From Cladopsammia gracilis (Eukaryota; Cnidaria; Anthozoa; Scleractinia; Dendrophylliidae): a stretch of DNA of 64,000 nucleotides. Shown here one piece after another: positions 10,201 to 21,297 of this stretch (position 1 is the stretch's first letter; the number at the start of each line of letters is the position of its first letter). The notes under the pieces were generated by a model. That model saw only the letters and a list, made by a program, of their open reading frames with translations. It searched no databases and was not told the origin of the DNA. Position numbers and translations under genes: made by a program. The stretch lies in contig JAJGOT010000438.1 of the NCBI GenBank assembly GCA_022457155.1, positions 401,001-465,000 of the forward strand. Reading direction: 5' to 3'.

Positions 10201-10989
10201 TGGACCCTTTTTCTGAGCTGAGACATCAGATTGTAGATGAATTGAAACAGCTGAATGATCACTTTCGGGTGCTACAATAATTTCACATTTTATATTTGCA
10301 AGGTTGCAAAATTCTTTTGAAATTAAAAAGTAATCTAAACGGCTTTGTATTTTTAAGGATTTGTTTCTCCAAGTGAAACGGGATAAGTCTGGGTTTGAAG
10401 TTCGCCAAATGTCACAAAGATTATACGAATTACAAAACTTTATAATTTCTTTAATGACCAACGCTTTTTTTGTGACAGGATTTCCACCTGTTTTATCTTT
10501 AGGCGAGAGTGCACAATTGAAATCGCCACCAATTATCAGATTTTCTTGTGTAACATCTTGTAAATGGTTGTTAAGTTTCGAAAAAAAATGTGCTTGTTGA
10601 TTAGCGTCATTTGGCGCGTAAATATTAACGAGAACAAAAGGGATTCCGTGAATTGACATTTCTAAAATAATTAACCTTCCTTTTGTATCAGCAGTGAACT
10701 TTTCTACTTTGAAATCCAAAGAAGGGTTAATTAGTATCATGACACCTTTACTGTGATTTGTACCGTGACTAAAGAAAACCTTCCCACCCCATTCATTTTC
10801 CCATGCGGATGAACATGAATTAGTGCTATAACATTCCTGCAGAAAAACAAAGTCTTGTTTCTGTTTGTGCAACCATCGGAAAACCAAACGGCGTTTGAGA
10901 GATTTGTTCAAACCTCTGACGTTTAGCGACAGGCATTTTAAATTCAGAGCATTGGTTGTGTTTATTCTAGATGTTTGTATATATACCAA
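7222..10989 (-). CDS. LINE ORF2: AP endonuclease plus reverse transcriptase
   Basis: An uninterrupted 1255-residue protein that nicks DNA and copies the element RNA by target-primed reverse transcription. Residues ~15-235 form the APE-type endonuclease: LNVRGLN, LQECY (metal-binding Glu), NIYAPN, GGDFNC, SRLDYFL and ESDHSAV with the catalytic Asp-His. Residues ~490-780 form the RT: LIPKK, LRPISLLN, FLDFKKAFDS, QRGVRQGCPLS and the catalytic SQYADD. Near residue 1155 a zinc knuckle CPLCGWEKQTLKHMLIQC precedes FW. Length and this C-terminal knuckle fit the L1/Tx1 group. All key residues are present and no stop interrupts it, so it may be recently active. The start chosen is the first ATG; translation could begin at a later Met before LNVRGLN. 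Confidence 0.93.
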   Translation of the reverse strand: MVYIQTSRINTTNALNLKCLSLNVRGLNKSLKRRLVFRWLHKQKQDFVFLQECYSTNSCSSAWENEWGGKVFFSHGTNHSKGVMILINPSLDFKVEKFTADTKGRLIILEMSIHGIPFVLVNIYAPNDANQQAHFFSKLNNHLQDVTQENLIIGGDFNCALSPKDKTGGNPVTKKALVIKEIIKFCNSYNLCDIWRTSNPDLSRFTWRNKSLKIQSRLDYFLISKEFCNLANIKCEIIVAPESDHSAVSIHLQSDVSAQKKGPGFWKFNTSLLEDEKYIAALRENISDFKLKYNNITNLGLKWDLIKMEIRGFTVKYSKRKAKIFRDKEKDIQAKIDKLQAQAEKHPHNKNFILELEIEKSRLKKLMTYKTKGAILRSKVRWHEQGERNTKYFYGLEKRNHAKKTVTRLKLAENVYTDDQFKILEEEKRFYESLYKSKVTITESELKESAFFNQENVTTLNEEEMNSCEGLITVEECFNAQKDFKKHKTPGTDGFPVEFYRFFWPEISKEMTDSFNFAFQSGMLSISQRRGIISLIPKKSKDTTILENLRPISLLNVDYKILTKAIAKRLEKVLPSIINPDQTGYVKGRYIGENIRLIQDIIQYTNQTNKKGIAIFLDFKKAFDSIEWPYLNAALKSFNFGPDIINWFNIFYNNVSSCVLNNGHASNFFSLQRGVRQGCPLSGLLFVLGIELLARALKSNRSIKGIQVDNQEIKVSQYADDTTVFVRDQESVSELLKFLNDFNSLSGLEINTAKTEAMWLGQWKNNQDTPFGFKWPKEPILSLGIFFSQNQTDAEELNFGTKIRDLEKTLNTWQKRKLTLYGKINIVKTLGLSKLTFNASVLNVPKHFIQQINKIIFGFIWDGKPPKIKKRTVIAEKKEGGLKMCDFEIMEKALKIAWISRIQSQSSASWKIIPNQCVNHLGNFSFLTKCNYKTELLKLESLPIFYRMILDYWRDFKNLPDRTTTNIKNEIIWNNCNILIDKKQVFYRKWFAKNVIHVQDLLNEQGNLCSFLEFKTKFNLDVPFTKFYGLINAIPRAWKNALKPHGQNNLNDTSTTPLITSSIYSAILKNTFVPPTSQTKILRHGFLENNVHKVYQMPFIVTKEVKLIMFQYKIIHNILPTQTSVFRDGISESDLCPLCGWEKQTLKHMLIQCSKSLSFWNTFQEWWFEKAGERLSLKHGSILYGYFDNTKYWQALNYSILIAKYYIFCTSNRRQGELYFCNFLLRIQEKIEIIKETEIAKKCLAAFRRKWIVLL

Positions 10990-11254
10990 GAGCAGTCAGC
11001 ACAGGCGTCAAGAGTGAATAATATGAGATCGATTCCTCATGCGAGATACAGACCATAATATTTGCAGAACAACAGAAATGATTGCAACATTTAGCTTTGG
11101 TGGACAATTGAACAATGAATGACCTGAAATTACACAGATTGAAAACTAAGGCATCTGCAAAAATGACACTCACACACAACACATAACAAAAGACTACATA
11201 TAACAATATACATGATACCCATACCTCTAAGACGAGTTGTATGGGCGACGCCAT

Positions 11255-11979
11255 ATATCACCGGGCGTCAAGCGTTATTTACACGCTCCGCAGAAAAAGG
11301 AAAAAAAAATTAACCAAATGCTAATAAGTAATACCGCCTATTGTTATAAGAGAACTATTTTTGCATAATTTAAATTTAAGTTTAGATAACAAGAGAAAAG
11401 AAAAAAACAACTTAGGGAAACGGTTGATTTGCAGGAATAAATTTACCATCAATGAATAAACGATCTGGCTGCGCTTTACTGAAGAAAGCATTTAAACCCT
11501 GTTTTTTGGATGCCATTTTGATTGTTGCACAGCGGGCTCGGTTAAACGCAGCAGTTACGTCGATGAGTGCATGCGCAAGAGGCTAAACAAGTTTGCAAAC
11601 TTGTTTTACTGGTTCAAAATTAATTTATTCGTCCATGGCACTGGACGGTGGCTCGATTAAAGGACCTAACGGATGCTTGCAGTGGTTTCTTTCTCGTTCG
11701 GCCTAGCTCGGCGTAGAAGAATCCACTGCTCACAGGGTATGTTTTCAGCTGTAGGAACGGAAAATTAAAAGATCTCATTTTAACGAACTATTGTTTTAAG
11801 GACACGCGCCACTAACACTTTCTGGACCAAACTTGCATGATGATGAGTTTCACAAACTCATGGCAAAAAAATGGGTGACATTTGCCTCTAATTTTTTTAA
11901 CTCGTCCCAGACCCCCAATTTGACCCATAAAATCACTGTGAAAACGCTATTTTTTTAAGGGAAAATCAAAATTTCGCCC
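11255..11979. other. No gene seen; right inverted arm of the LINE-flanking repeat
   Basis: 11671-11718 is the inverted partner of 6335-6382. The rest is AT-rich non-coding sequence. Confidence 0.4.
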
Positions 11980-12690
11980 ATTTATGAATTACTTTTCGGA
12001 AATCCACGCTAGGATTCCAGTAATTTGGTTATTATTCTATCTGGAAACGTTAAAATATTTTAATAACTTAAAAAAAGTCCCGTCATTTTGACCTTGAAGT
12101 GACCAATGTCAAGTAAAAGCTTATATGAAGTTCAACCGCGCGGTCATTGCTTTTAGCGGTATAACTCATTTTAATGGGCATAATGTCAACATCCACACTC
12201 GGTTTTGAAGAGACTGGGATCTTGTGAACATTTTGGTGGGAAATATTATTTAGTTAGAGCGAAAAAAAAACCCGTCATTTTGCCATTTTTTCAGTTCACT
12301 ATGCTTCGACTGAGCCAATTTTGGCTTCTATTGGTCTGTATCTATTCGCATGCTCTTCTGTCAATGCATGGCCTGGCGATTTATGAATTACTTTTCGGAA
12401 ATCCACACTCGGATTCCAGTAATATGGTTATTATTCTATCTAGAAACGTTAAAATATTTTAATAACTTTAAAAAAAAGAGTACCGTCATTTTTACCTTGA
12501 AGTGAGCAATTTCGTATAAAGGCTTGTATGGAGTTCGACCGCGCGGTCATCTCTTTAATCGTTCTAACTCATTTTAACAGGCGCAATGTCAACATCCACA
12601 CTCGGTTTTGGAAAGATTGGAATGTAGTAAACATTTCGGTGGGAAATTTGCTTTGGTTCGAGCGAAAAAACCTCCGTCATTTTGCACTTT
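11980..12690 (+). repeat. ~400-bp imperfect direct duplication
   Basis: The block beginning TTTATGAATTACTTTTCGGA at about 11980 recurs at about 12380. Both copies share the segment with CCGCGCGGTCAT and CAACATCCACACTCGGTTTT and end near CCGTCATTTTGC. The copies differ by scattered substitutions and short indels. Confidence 0.8.
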
Positions 12691-12944
12691 TCAGCCGGAA
12701 AGATTTCCGTTTAACCCTAGACATTAGTTATGCATACCGTTCTTAAAACTAAAACAAAAGCCAAAACAATAGAAATCCAAAAGCAAAACAATAGCGCACA
12801 CAACATAATTATGAGCAACAGTTCATTTTGGTAACGCGCACGTCTGGAGCAAATGTCTCGTCTGAGGGATCAATATTTTGGAATGTTCAGTTCAGTTCAA
12901 TTCTTTGTATCGAGAACTGTGACGGTCTGGAATAACTTAAGTAA

Positions 12945-13055
12945 TGATATTATCCAGTGGATAAGTATTAACAAAATCCATTGTGTTATCCGCTGGATAG
13001 TGATTTATCCGGTGGATGGCACTATCCACCTTTTGAACAACCGGGTCCAGGTGTA
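12945..13055. repeat. Palindromic dispersed repeat (TTATCC/GGATAA type)
   Basis: Contains repeated CCAGTGGATAAGTATT, TTATCCGCTGGATAGTG and TTATCCGGTGGATGGC, then CTATCCACCTTTTGAACAAC. This arrangement of facing TTATCC/GGATAA blocks ending in TTGAACAACCGGG is a repeat type I associate with coral genomes. It is probably MITE-derived. Confidence 0.5.
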
Positions 13056-14265
13056 CAAGATTGGAAATAAATTGTCTTATAAAGTTTGCCAGAAAAGGAA
13101 ACAGAAATAAACATTGAAGTAATGTACTTTTCAGACACCAGGGGCCAATTAAGAGCATTTAATACAGTTTGAAAACTGCTCATAGTCGGGCCAGTTGAAG
13201 TATGTGCTATATACCAGCTTGACACTGATTAAAGATGTTAGGGCTGGTCAGAATGATAGGGGTTATGTTAAATGAAGTGACTCCTATCCACCTCCCTAAT
13301 ACGAATAAGACGTGGTTTTTTATATTGTGCAATTTTATTGCTTCTAAACTTCAATGTTCGGAAACCTCTACGCCATTGTGTTGAAAGGGGGTATCCCTAC
13401 CAAACCGGTTTTTGGAACTGGTTATTGTAGGTAATTAAATACCACAGCAATAACGGTCGTTAATGTAATCCACAGCACGTTAATGAGAAACCACAGCATT
13501 TTATTCATGAGATAAAGACAATAGTCTATGACGTCACCCACGTTAATGTATACCGCAGCGATTCCACAGCAATTTAATAAGAAACCACAGCAAAAAAGTG
13601 GAGTAACAGGTGCCTATCCTACTACTGCGAAAACAATGCATCTGCACGTGCATTTTAAATATTGTTATTCCCTGCAAAACAGCATCGTCAAATGATCAAA
13701 TTATAGGTTTTGTGGAGAACATAAACACACGACGGTTTTCCTTTTTCTATTTGAAATTGAAAGTCGTCCCTACGAAGGTCTACAATTCAACAGGAAGCCA
13801 AAAATTACCGCGTAAGCGTAGATGATTGACAGATTGGGAAAGCTAATCTTCACTAAACTACCTGCGAGGTGGTTAAAGTAAACCTAACCCGGTTAAAAAA
13901 AAATCTATTGTTCTTTAATTAATTTCCATGGGTATCGCTAGTTATAATACGGTTGAAATTCGGTGAACGCTAAAAATACGCGGCCTCATCAGGAATTTTG
14001 TTAAACCAGTTAATTTTAATTAATTAATTGCAAATAACCGGGTTAACTACTCTAGTGCGGCCGCAGCCATTAACTTTTATTATTCGACTATGACGTCATT
14101 TAACCGTATAAGGGCAAGAGAACGCCCAAAAAATCCGCCTGAACCAGCAAATAAAGTGCATTTAAATCATTATAAACTCAGTAGGACTAACTGAAACGTA
14201 ATAACAAATTCAATAAAACCCTTCATTTAATTATATAACGGAAGGTGCTTCAAACCAGACGTTAA
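13056..14265. other. No gene seen
   Basis: 13430-13600 repeats the short word CCACAGCA several times, alternating with GTTAATG. The short open frames lack any recognisable domain. Confidence 0.3.
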
Positions 14266-14967
14266 GACTGGTTTTCACTGGCGACGGAATCTGAGTTCCA
14301 GTCATAATCAGAAGCGTATGTAGTGAAAATCAAACAACGGAGTCGTAAGCAGAGTTTCCGATTTCGCTGATGATAACGTCGCTTACAATCATAGTTAATA
14401 AAGTGCAATGGTTATGAAACCTGAGAAATGCCTTTGTTCCATGTTTTTGTTATCGTTTTTCGTCCTCGATCCTGCACAACACAATAGATGTTGATCTTTT
14501 GTTCGAGCAACTGACCAATAGAAATGGTGCTATTAAATTATTCAGTCATAGCGTGTGATAAAAAAAAAAAGAAAGATCTGCAGGGTCAAGTACGGTTCAA
14601 CACAAATTGTATCTCCTTTGTTATCGCTATTAAAGTCTGCAAGGTTTCATAATTAACCAGTCCCTCGATTAACTGTTACTAAAGAGTAAAAACTAGATTG
14701 TCGGAGTCTTATCAGAAATCTGTACTCGAAAAATCTGGGAATGGCCATTGTGATTGGTTTATTTTTCCGCCTGTGCTTGTGACTCCAACAATCTAGTTTT
14801 CACTAGATCGTTAGCGATGGAGTCATAGCGTAGTCGGAAGAAAATGGAAACCACTCCAATTCCGTCGAACGTACGACTCCGTTGGTTTATTTTCACAAGG
14901 TTGTTTTCAGTGTTACGACTTCAATTACGACACCGACCACGACTCCGTCGCAGGTGAAAACCAGCCA
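14266..14967. mobile_element. MITE with ~25-bp terminal inverted repeats between TTAA sites
   Basis: The left end ACTGGTTTTCACTGGCGACG (from 14267) is the inverse of the right end CGTCGCAGGTGAAAACCAGC (to 14965). TTAA lies just outside both ends (14262-14265 and 14968-14971). Inside are further facing copies of GACTCCGT/ACGGAGTC. No coding capacity. The TTAA flanks suit a piggyBac-type target; TAA would suit a Harbinger-type one. Confidence 0.7.
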
Positions 14968-16420
14968 TTAAACTTGCGATTTTTCCCTTCTTTCGGCGAC
15001 GCGATGTTTTGAAAAATTATCGCCTTGATAGCGTGCTGTCACGAAAATCTCACGTGAACTATCATCGAATATTTCCAGAACTGTTTTCTTTAACACATCT
15101 TTCACAGGTTATGAGAAATGCAAAATAAGGCACGCTCATTACAAAGTAAAATAACTTTAAAAAGGAAGGTTACGAAATGTTAACTACTTTTTCATACGAA
15201 ATTTATTCTCCATGCAGAAATATATGTTAAAAATCGGACCTTTCATAGACAAACTCTCTAATTGCTTAAAAGCTATGGTTTGTATCATTTTATTTTCTAT
15301 GAGTTAAATACTATAAAAAGAAATAGAAAGAAAAAACATTTCATGTACGTTTCTAATAGCTACTCCTCCTAGGAAAAGTACTCTGATTTGTTACCGGAAG
15401 CTTAAGCCTCTGGTCATATGCTGTTTCAAAGGAACATTTTGAATTAAACCAACACTTTAACGAGGTCAGGCATGACGAAACTATTGAGATAAAAATTCCA
15501 AACGTGACTGCTTTTTGGCCAAATTTGTTACAGGGCATTGAATATCTACGAAATCCGAGAGTAGTTAATTTTTTAGTAGTAGAATTTGAAACCTTTTTAA
15601 CTTGACGATCGACTGGGAGCACAGGAAAAACTGAAATATCCTTATTTTCCATCAAAGCAACCGAAAAGCAAAGGTTAAGACTGAGTTCTTGACGCGTTCG
15701 ATTTAATCACCGCAACAACATTCCACGTGACCGTCACGCAAATCTTGGACATTAATAGTAATCTTGCTTTTGTCCTAATTGCTGCAATTAATTTTCTATT
15801 GCTTTGAGCAGATAAGAAGCTAATTTTCAAGAGGTTCGTGTGGGATCAATACACAAGGTAGCCTTATTAACGCGCATAGCATCTTAGGTACTCCAGTTTT
15901 GTTTTGGGACGTCTGTAGAAACACGAAAAATGTTTTCTATTTCTTATTTCTATGACTTACTGTTCTTGCCAATTATTGTTACTTCTCCCTCTAACCCTTT
16001 CGCCAAAATCTATTTAAAACAAGGTTGAAGTCTTATGCATTAAATATTATAAAATTTTACGGAAGTGTTTAAGTCAGGGTTTAACACTCGTTTCCATCTC
16101 TCAAATTGACTTTGGACACCTTGTGAGGATTACACGATGTAGTACTCTTTATCGTTAAATAACTGACTCATACAAGTACAGAACCCCATTTATTAGGTTG
16201 AGAACTGAGATAATAAAGCTCTGGTTAAGCATATAATAGCGTTTTTCGGTTAAGCACTGATTTGAAAACGGTTGGCTTTTATTTCTTGTTTTTGTTAGTA
16301 ATGAAGCAAACGACTCGTCTCGACTCTTTCACTCTGAATTGAAGTGTGAAAAACGTTGTAATTCATGTAATTTTAAGTGAAAGAGAAAAGTCGGTTTGAG
16401 ATATGAAAACGAGTGTTGAA
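14968..16420. other. No gene recognised
   Basis: A 100-residue open frame on the minus strand (15655-15353) has no recognisable domain and no supporting splice or promoter signal. The rest is AT-rich and unassigned. Confidence 0.3.
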
Positions 16421-16426
16421 CCGAAA

Positions 16427-16560
16427 TAGGCGATTTTCACGATGGCGTCATTTTACCGCAACTACCAGAATTCATATTGTTTTTCTTTTCTTATTTCAAT
16501 TTTGTAATCCCAGTGGAGTTGTTATAGAAAATGACGTCAGCATAAAAATGGCCTATTTGG
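16427..16560. repeat. Short inverted repeat element
   Basis: AAATAGGCGATTTTCACGAT followed by GGCGTCATTTT at 16427 faces AAAATGACGTCAGCATAAAA followed by ATGGCCTATTT at about 16530-16560. The arms are about 30 bp with several mismatches. It is a small foldback. Confidence 0.5.
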
Positions 16561-16968
16561 GCCGTTTATGTTTTCTTTTGGAAGTTGAAGTTGGTGACCA
16601 ATTAGGTACGTGTCTTTGGTGAGGTTTTTTCTTCAGCCTCCTAGAAATAAACAAAACAGAATCACATCTTACATTTTTATCTTACATTTTAGGGTTGTGA
16701 TGACAGATCAACTCTCTATCAAGGAAATCCTGCGTGAAGGAACGCGGGTATACAAAACGGCTGGAAATCAAGCCGAACTCAGTACCAAACGAACATAATT
16801 CAATTAAACTGAAAAGATGGTAATGACCAAATGCTCATCGTTGACGACAGATGGCGAGTAATATTGCAATGAACTTCTCAAGTTTTACCAAAGTTACCTC
16901 AAATTAAGCTTCTTTTTCTAACGACAAAATTTTGGGGATTTTTCCCCTCCAATAATTTATGGTAACTA

Positions 16969-18448
16969 CAGTATATATGTGCCTAAAACCATCGTAAAAA
17001 ATGCATTGTTTAATATATCTTTGCTCAAAAGAACGTTTGTGAGCCCAAATTTTCCCTACGTGTAGTTTTTAAATTGAACTCTCAAACTTTAAATGTTATT
17101 ATTTACTAGTTTACTTGTAATTCTCAAAATGGTTGACTACAACTAGCTCGCAGGCCCTAAAACCGGCGTAGTGGTCCCTAAATTTGGCGTATATTTAAGA
17201 CGCACCAAAAGTAACCCTGAAATACCGAGAATTTGAAAAAATGTGAAGCTAGATAATGTTTCATCTATTCTTTTCATTTCTGACAAACAATACAAGGCGA
17301 TTGCGATAGTGATAACGTTACGAGACCCAGACATGTGTTGTACAACTTCAACGTTGTGTTACGCATGCAAAGTCAGGGGTAGTCCTGCACTTGTCCGAAC
17401 GATGTCTGTGATTGGCTAAGAAAACAATAGATTTGTCCCGCTGGGATAGGGACTAGGGATAGGGGCATTGATCAAGTGACATATCAATTGTATCGTTCGC
17501 CAATCAAAGTCAGTGTTGGCGTGCGGTAACGAAGTTCGACCAAGTTCCCTCTCGCCACTTTTTCCCACCATTTTCTCGCTTTTAGAAATATATCTGACTT
17601 AATTTTATCATGTTTATCTTGAATATAATACTTAGTTTTGGTTAATAGTTTTTTATACGTTATTCTCAAACTCATTAATAATTCATGATGAGAACACAAA
17701 GGAAATCACTACCGTGAAGGAGGTTTTGAAATCGTTTCTTAATTTGCATAGATTTTGGCGATTTTATTCCTTCGTTTTCTCCGCATTTAACGATCAGTTT
17801 GAGAAGCTTTATCAAACACTCGAAACAGTGTTTCATCAGATTTCCAAACACCTTGAAGTGGTTTAAAAAAACTCGGCTGCGCCTCGTTTTTCCAATCCAC
17901 TTCTCGGTGTTTGGAAATCTGATGAAACACTGTTCCTCGTGTTTGATATATTACTTCAAGTTTATAGAGCTTCTTTATACAATTCACCTGAAACGTCACT
18001 TTGAAGCATTCGGTACGTATACGCCGGTTTTTGGAACACCATGCGAAAACTGCTGAATATTTTTAGACCTAGCTTTACCAAGAAATACAAACAAAGAAGC
18101 AAATTCGTTGACCCTGGCAAAAGGAGTATTCTTTCGACACTATTTCTACCAAAAATTAGCTTCCGCTATTGCATATTATCCGCTTACTAATTTTATAAGT
18201 AAAACCATATAATTTGAGGAGTCGTAAACTGCGAATTTTCAGGAAGAAGAATTTACCTACCTGCCAACAGAATTGAATTTCGGGCCTTCGAGAACAGCCG
18301 AAGAGCAAAAATCCGTCTTAGAAAGAGGAATAATCAATAAAACATTCCACATTTTCGTTTTTCGTTGTATTTCATTTACGAAGGAAACTTTTATCATTTT
18401 CGCAAATACGCCGGTTTTAGGGTACGCCGATTTTAGGCACACATACTG
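16969..18448. mobile_element. Candidate Tc1/mariner-like non-autonomous element (TA flanks)
   Basis: The left end CAGTATATATGTGCCTAAAA faces a right end that reads CAGTATGTGTGCCTAAAA on the other strand, and TA lies immediately outside both ends. Within 40-200 bp of each end are related words of the CCCTAAAACCGGCGTA type. The 1480-bp interior has no transposase and contains a separate palindrome at 17.8-17.95 kb. TA flanks with CAGT ends fit Tc1/mariner. Confidence 0.5.
17806..17950. repeat. Perfect-arm palindrome (copy 1 of a dispersed family)
   Basis: GTGTTTCATCAGATTTCCAA plus ACACC faces GGTGTTTGGAAATCTGATGA plus AACAC around a centre containing AAAACTCGGCTGCGCCTCG. A related, more diverged copy lies at 62925-63050. 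Confidence 0.8.
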
Positions 18449-18743
18449 TACTCATTGTAGCGATTTGACGGTCTCTCAGTTAACGATTGTGAACTAAAAA
18501 TTAAATAAGTTAAGTTAACGATTGCTTAGTAAGCCATTTTACACGACATTCGGTAAATTTAAAGTTGTTACTACTAGAATAATCCTCTTTACACTACTCA
18601 ACTTTAAATAACTATTGACGGAAGCAGTGTCTCTCTTGTGATGCCTGATATATAGCTCACTTTAATTTTTGTTATAAAAGAGTCATACAATCACTTATTT
18701 TAAGATAGATATTCACGAGATAGCTTAAACTTTTAGACTTTTA

Positions 18744-19410
18744 GGGCCTGTTTACATGGAGGGAGGGTAACCCTAGGAGGAGGGTAACCCTTGCTTGCTT
18801 GCAAGGGTTATTCTTCTAGGAGGGTCAACTTTTTATTTATTTAAGCCATGTAAAAGCTCGGGGTGCGGTTACCCTCCTAGGAGGGTCAAGTTTAGGGCGA
18901 TCATATTACTGTCTCATTCCCGCCAACTATAAACATGGCTTCGCGCGGTTATTAACCTGGAGAATTATTTCGGAGAACTATGCTGGCAAGAGCGGCGAAT
19001 TCAAACCCGGACGATACAGAAATTTAGGACGACAGTCAGGGCAACAGCTTGGCGACCGAAATAGAACATTCTCCTGTTGATGTCCAATTAATGGACGAAA
19101 ATCTTCAACAAAACGAAGGTTCGACAAACGGAGCCGTACTACTACAGCCACGCAATAAATCAAAAGGGAAAAGAAAAGCGGCCAATCAACCAGACTTTTC
19201 GCCGAAAAAGGCCAAGAAATGGGCATGGACGCCCGAAGCCGTTGAACGGCTTCTCAAATATATCAATGCGATGGTTTCAGGTTTCCGCGGCTTTGTTGGC
19301 AGAGATAGCCCTAGGGATAACCCTACACATGTAAAGGAGGGCTTTCTTTTGACCCTTCTAGAAGGGTAACCTTTCTTGGAGGGTTACCCTCCCTCCATGT
19401 AAACAGGCCC
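18744..19410. mobile_element. Harbinger-type non-autonomous element, 667 bp, TTA target duplication
   Basis: The ends are near-perfect inverted repeats of about 30 bp: GGGCCTGTTTACATGGAGGG at the left and its inverse at the right. TTA stands immediately outside both ends (18741-18743 and 19411-19413), the TWA-type target duplication of PIF/Harbinger elements. Inside is a fragment of a Myb/SANT-like protein gene running straight into the right inverted repeat. That shows an internal deletion that removed the rest of this gene and the transposase. Confidence 0.85.
18980..19369 (+). pseudogene. N-terminal fragment of Harbinger Myb/SANT-like DNA-binding protein
   Basis: The frame opens at ATG 18980 (MLARAANSNPDD), has one in-frame TAG after residue 15, and then continues. 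A basic linker (KSKGKRKAA, FSPKKAKK) precedes WAWTPEAVERLLKYI, the first helix of a Myb/SANT-like trihelix domain. These accessory proteins help Harbinger transposase bind its ends. After about 100 residues the frame passes into the terminal inverted repeat, so the rest is deleted. Confidence 0.7.
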
Positions 19411-21297
19411 TTAGATTTTATTATTATTTATTAGGTTTTTGTTTGGTGATCTTGTATATAGGGATAACCTCAAGATCTACCTTTTCAAATGTTTGTACTC
19501 CATTATTGGAATAAAATATTACTATAAAAACTTACCATGATGGGACAGTTAAGTGAAGACATCTCATTCCTTATGTCTGCTACATTCATCCTGTTGGGAC
19601 TTTTCTCTTGGAAAGTGCGTTTAACCTGTAGGGAACTTTCGCTGATGTCTCGACTTTCATTCATAGGCTACAGAAACAATGTAGAGCAATTAAGTAGATA
19701 TGAACAAAGCTGAGACAAAACAATTTTAACCTGGCCAGCAAGTATTCAAATGGAAAAGATCACTCAATTTTGTGATTATCCAGTAAAAATTTACCGTAAA
19801 CTAAAAGTGCTTTGATCCAAGATTAATTGCCTTTGATAGACAAGGCTAACACAGACTGGAGAAGAAAAGACGATGAGGTTGTACCGGAGTACAGGACATC
19901 GTATTGTAAGATGGAAAGCATTGTGGGAGATGCCGAGAGTGGCCAGCATTCACAAAGATTGACTTGCCTATGGTGATGGGGTGAACGAACGCCGCCAATA
20001 GACTAAAGGCAATTCCATTTCATGTGTAGCATATATGTCATTCAAGACAGCAAGAGGCACACAACAAGGATGACACAGCTATGCATGGCTGCTACTGCCC
20101 GGGTGATATGGCTGTGCGCATACGTAAGGGACTCGCCGTACCGCGGCGATGGTGTTGTGTATGCCTTTTGTTGCCTTTTTTTATCGTAGAATTGCATAGC
20201 AATATAATATAGAGCTATTTTGGATATTTACCTGGACTTGAACTAATTTTGTAGTTTTCTTGTGCCCGGTCGACATCCTTACTGTTAAGAAGAATGAAAG
20301 TATGTACTTAATTCTATTAAAAGTCGTCATTTTGAAGCTGCTGTTCGTAATTTGACATTAATTACCGTGCATTGTTATCTGGTATGTACACAGATGCATC
20401 GTGGAAAGCATTTTTATATCAATTAAAATGAAATAACGTTCTCTGGTTAACTATGAGCTTTCGACAACCGTCCTGTTGTCTTCAATGGATAGATAATGTG
20501 GAGAAAGCGAATGTGCATACATAATTTAAAAGGTTAAAAAATAACAAAAGCGAAAGAATATAAACTAAAAAATTAAACGTGTGGAAGTCAAATGAATGTT
20601 TTTTAAAGAATGCGCACGAGTAATTATGTCCTCTACGATTTAGATATGATAGCTTACTAGAGTCTTTATTATGTTACCTTTGAGTTTTTCAAAACTGTTG
20701 GAATTCGAACTTTTCTTGCTCTCCAAGTTTCCAGATTGCTGAGAAAGAAAGAAGCACGTACAGTGAGATGACGGAAACAAACTTTATGTAAGGTGGCCCA
20801 TAATCGTCACGACTAAAACAAAACTCATGGCAGATTTTGTTATTATATTATTCTATATTTTAAGTTTCCTATGTAGGAGCCTCGCACGGGGCTTCGTGTC
20901 CCGTTCGCACATTTTTCTTTGGTACAACTTAATTTGTTATCATAAGTTTATGTTTATTAAAGTTGAAAAATAAAAAAGACCTCACGGAAAAACCAAGTAA
21001 ACTCAACGCAAAACAAAGTAAACTCACGGCAAAAGTAAAATGCCAGGGAGATTCAAATCTCTGTATAATACCCTCAAACACCAGTTATTTACCCCATTCT
21101 CCTTCCACCACTTATAAGCCCCCCCCCCCCCCCCAACCGTTTATAGGCCTATTTGCCCGCTGACGAGGAAAAAAATACATCCCAGTTATTACCTTCCCTT
21201 CCCCATCCCCACTTTTTGACATTTAACTACAGTTAATAGAAATTCCATGTACAGCGTTTCGTTCAACCCCCAACCGTAAAGAGACTCCATAAAGCTG

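Larger units (their letters stand above)
6963..11246 (-). mobile_element. L1/Tx1-like LINE, full ORF2, candidate 8-bp target duplication
   Basis: Minus-strand non-LTR retrotransposon. Its 3' end at low coordinates has a 36-bp tandem repeat and an A-rich tail (T-rich on the plus strand at 6961-7012). GACGCCAT occurs at 6955-6962 directly beside the tail and again at 11247-11254 upstream of ORF2, a candidate target-site duplication. Only about 257 bp lie upstream of ORF2, so ORF1 is absent: the copy is probably 5'-truncated just ahead of ORF2. Confidence 0.85.

Noticed and set aside
10967..11254. 95-residue frame upstream of LINE ORF2 as a candidate ORF1
   Set aside because: It overlaps ORF2, starts inside the candidate target duplication and lacks the coiled-coil, RRM or zinc-knuckle features of ORF1 proteins.
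15353..15655. 100-residue minus-strand ORF
   Set aside because: No domain, no homology I recognise, and no splice or promoter support. Such a length is expected by chance here.
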